From Deltaproteobacteria bacterium (lineage in GTDB: Bacteria > Desulfobacterota > DSM-4660 > Desulfatiglandales > HGW-15): 64,000 nt of DNA. The position numbers and the translations under genes are program-made. Below the pieces are notes generated by a model, which saw nothing but the letters and a program-made list of their open reading frames with translations, searched no databases and was not told where the DNA came from. Positions 62,901 to 64,000 of this stretch are shown piece by piece; within the stretch, counting starts at the first letter, position 1; each line of letters opens with the position of its first letter. Location of the stretch: the NCBI GenBank assembly GCA_020060215.1, contig JAGVAP010000015.1, positions 4,225 to 68,224 on the forward strand, written 5' to 3'.

Positions 62901-63956
62901 TCAGGCAGAGGCCCTGATCCAATCCTCATAAACCAGATCCCTGATCCGTTTGGCGCGATCAAAATGAACCTGGATGGACTCCCAGTCCGGCCTTTTCATG
63001 ATCTTCTGCATCAGCAGGGCGTCATGATCGAACCACCGGGGGAAGATCCCGCCCAGGAAGTAGCCTTTGTCCCGGAGGACGTGCACCGCAGATTCAATCC
63101 ATGGTACGGACAGGTTGAGCCACACCTGGAGAACCAGCGCGCCCCGGCCCAGAACCTTTTTCTCCTCCTGATCGAGACGGGCCAGGAAATCGGAGCCGAT
63201 CTCCCAAACAGCCATGCGCGAAACCTGTGCGGTTTCAAAATAGCTCACGTCGATCCGGGTAGAAGAAACGGGGGTCGCTCTTTTCCCGCTGAAGAGGAGC
63301 TCTCTCCGATCATTCAAATCAGAATAGATATATTCGAGAGCATTCTTGTACACCGTTGGAACAAAGACCTGATGAGGCTTCGATCTATAGGTGCGAGAAG
63401 CGAACAGGCTGGCCACCCTGCCGGGAGCGCTCTTTTCCTTCTCGTACGCCGAGGCCGGCATGAGATCCACCTCAAGGGCGCTGAACTCCGCCTTCCTCGA
63501 ATAGACCTCTCTCTGCATGAAAACGTGGTTGCAGACCGCCTCCCCGAATACGCATTCCAGATCGAATTTCGGTGCGGAGATCTCATAGAGATGCTCCAGG
63601 AGCTTCGAGTTCACGCCTCCCTTTCTGTACCTCGAATGCACCAGACCGGCCCCGCATTCCCTGATCCCTTGAAAAGGTGCGCTGCAAAAGAGCGCAAGGT
63701 GACCTGCGATGTCTCCCTTCTCTGTACGGGCAACGCTCGAGATGGTCCTCCCCGAAGCGTTCTCCTCTGCAAGCAGTTCGGGATCGGTGTAGGTCCTGAT
63801 CGGGTATTCCTCGCCGTAGACGGAAAGAAAGAGACGCACAACCCCTTCAGCATCCTCCGGTCGAAAGAAGTCTACGACCCACTCCTGTCCCGGTTCTATG
63901 TGCCATCTGTCCTGGGTTTCCATAGGCCCCCGATCTTTCTTCTTCCGCTGCTTCAT
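62901..63956 (-). CDS. GNAT-like N-acetyltransferase domain protein, function unknown
   Basis: A 351-aa protein. Residues 20-150 look like a GNAT fold: VVDFFRPEDAEGVVRLFLSVYG, then ISSVARTEKGDIAGHLALF and VHSRYRKGGVNSKLLEHL, where RYRKGGVN replaces the usual acetyl-CoA loop RxxGxG. The second half (180-351) ends in helices with WESIQVHFDRAKRIRDLVYEDWI and is not recognised. ATG 63956 has a very close GGAGG; ATG 63923 (METQDRW) is the alternative. It faces the FmdE operon, ending 6 bases from it. I cannot assign a substrate. Confidence 0.68.
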   Translation of the reverse strand: MKQRKKKDRGPMETQDRWHIEPGQEWVVDFFRPEDAEGVVRLFLSVYGEEYPIRTYTDPELLAEENASGRTISSVARTEKGDIAGHLALFCSAPFQGIRECGAGLVHSRYRKGGVNSKLLEHLYEISAPKFDLECVFGEAVCNHVFMQREVYSRKAEFSALEVDLMPASAYEKEKSAPGRVASLFASRTYRSKPHQVFVPTVYKNALEYIYSDLNDRRELLFSGKRATPVSSTRIDVSYFETAQVSRMAVWEIGSDFLARLDQEEKKVLGRGALVLQVWLNLSVPWIESAVHVLRDKGYFLGGIFPRWFDHDALLMQKIMKRPDWESIQVHFDRAKRIRDLVYEDWIRASA

Positions 63957-64000
63957 GCCTCCTGCTTACTGCATCTCATGTCGTTACGGCGCCAAACAGC

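Overview
The window is high-GC bacterial chromosome with densely packed, mostly co-oriented gene clusters. I see no rRNA, tRNA, prophage, transposase or CRISPR array. The gene content points to a Desulfobacterota (deltaproteobacterium-like) or related anaerobe: a complete tripartite tricarboxylate transporter, an oxygen-independent glycyl-radical ribonucleotide reductase with its activase, an FmdE protein, and several families of low-complexity intergenic hairpin repeats. This placement is an inference and no marker gene was tested.

Layout. 1-8.9 kb is a probable sugar-acid locus: the edge of a Gfo/Idh/MocA dehydrogenase, a FadR-type GntR regulator, TctB-TctA-TctC, an orphan TRAP-type binding lipoprotein, an M24-fold protein that has lost its metal ligands, KDPG aldolase and 6-phosphogluconate dehydrogenase. 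9.1-22.4 kb holds a Nudix hydrolase, an SbmA/ABCD-like transporter with a degenerate ATPase domain, two very large (alpha/alpha)6-barrel glycosidase or phosphorylase-type proteins, an enolase-superfamily enzyme, a sensor histidine kinase split by a frameshift, and a DUF1330 protein. 22.6-27.9 kb is a tightly overlapping six-gene operon (MoxR ATPase, DUF58, MxaA-like, vWA, TPR-like, vWA) in the order of the mxaRSACKL methanol-dehydrogenase maturation genes, with no dehydrogenase in view.

28-44 kb is housekeeping and miscellany: LigA, a methyltransferase, DNA polymerase IV, a nitroreductase, glycogen phosphorylase, a Nudix protein, a sulfotransferase, an ABM-fold protein, a PRC-barrel protein, a stand-alone protease-propeptide-like protein, NrdD and NrdG, and a CheY-like receiver with a 51-residue partner. 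44.4-46.7 kb is a large GAF protein.

46.7-55 kb is the most coherent regulatory unit. A MacA-MacB-NodT type efflux operon runs leftward. An ECF sigma factor, a single-span membrane protein, a Spy/CpxP/CnrX-like periplasmic protein and an MFS exporter run rightward. The shared intergenic region carries two back-to-back copies of the same ECF-type promoter (TGTAACC, 16 bases, CGAC), one facing each operon. This looks like a Cnr-like trans-envelope stress circuit controlling efflux.

55.2-62.9 kb holds an orphan ZnuA-type zinc-binding protein and a divergent peptide/nickel-type ABC importer ending in an FmdE protein. A terminator-like hairpin sits in the importer's leader, and the N-termini of two importer genes are encoded by intergenic repeats. 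The window ends with a GNAT-like protein of unknown role.
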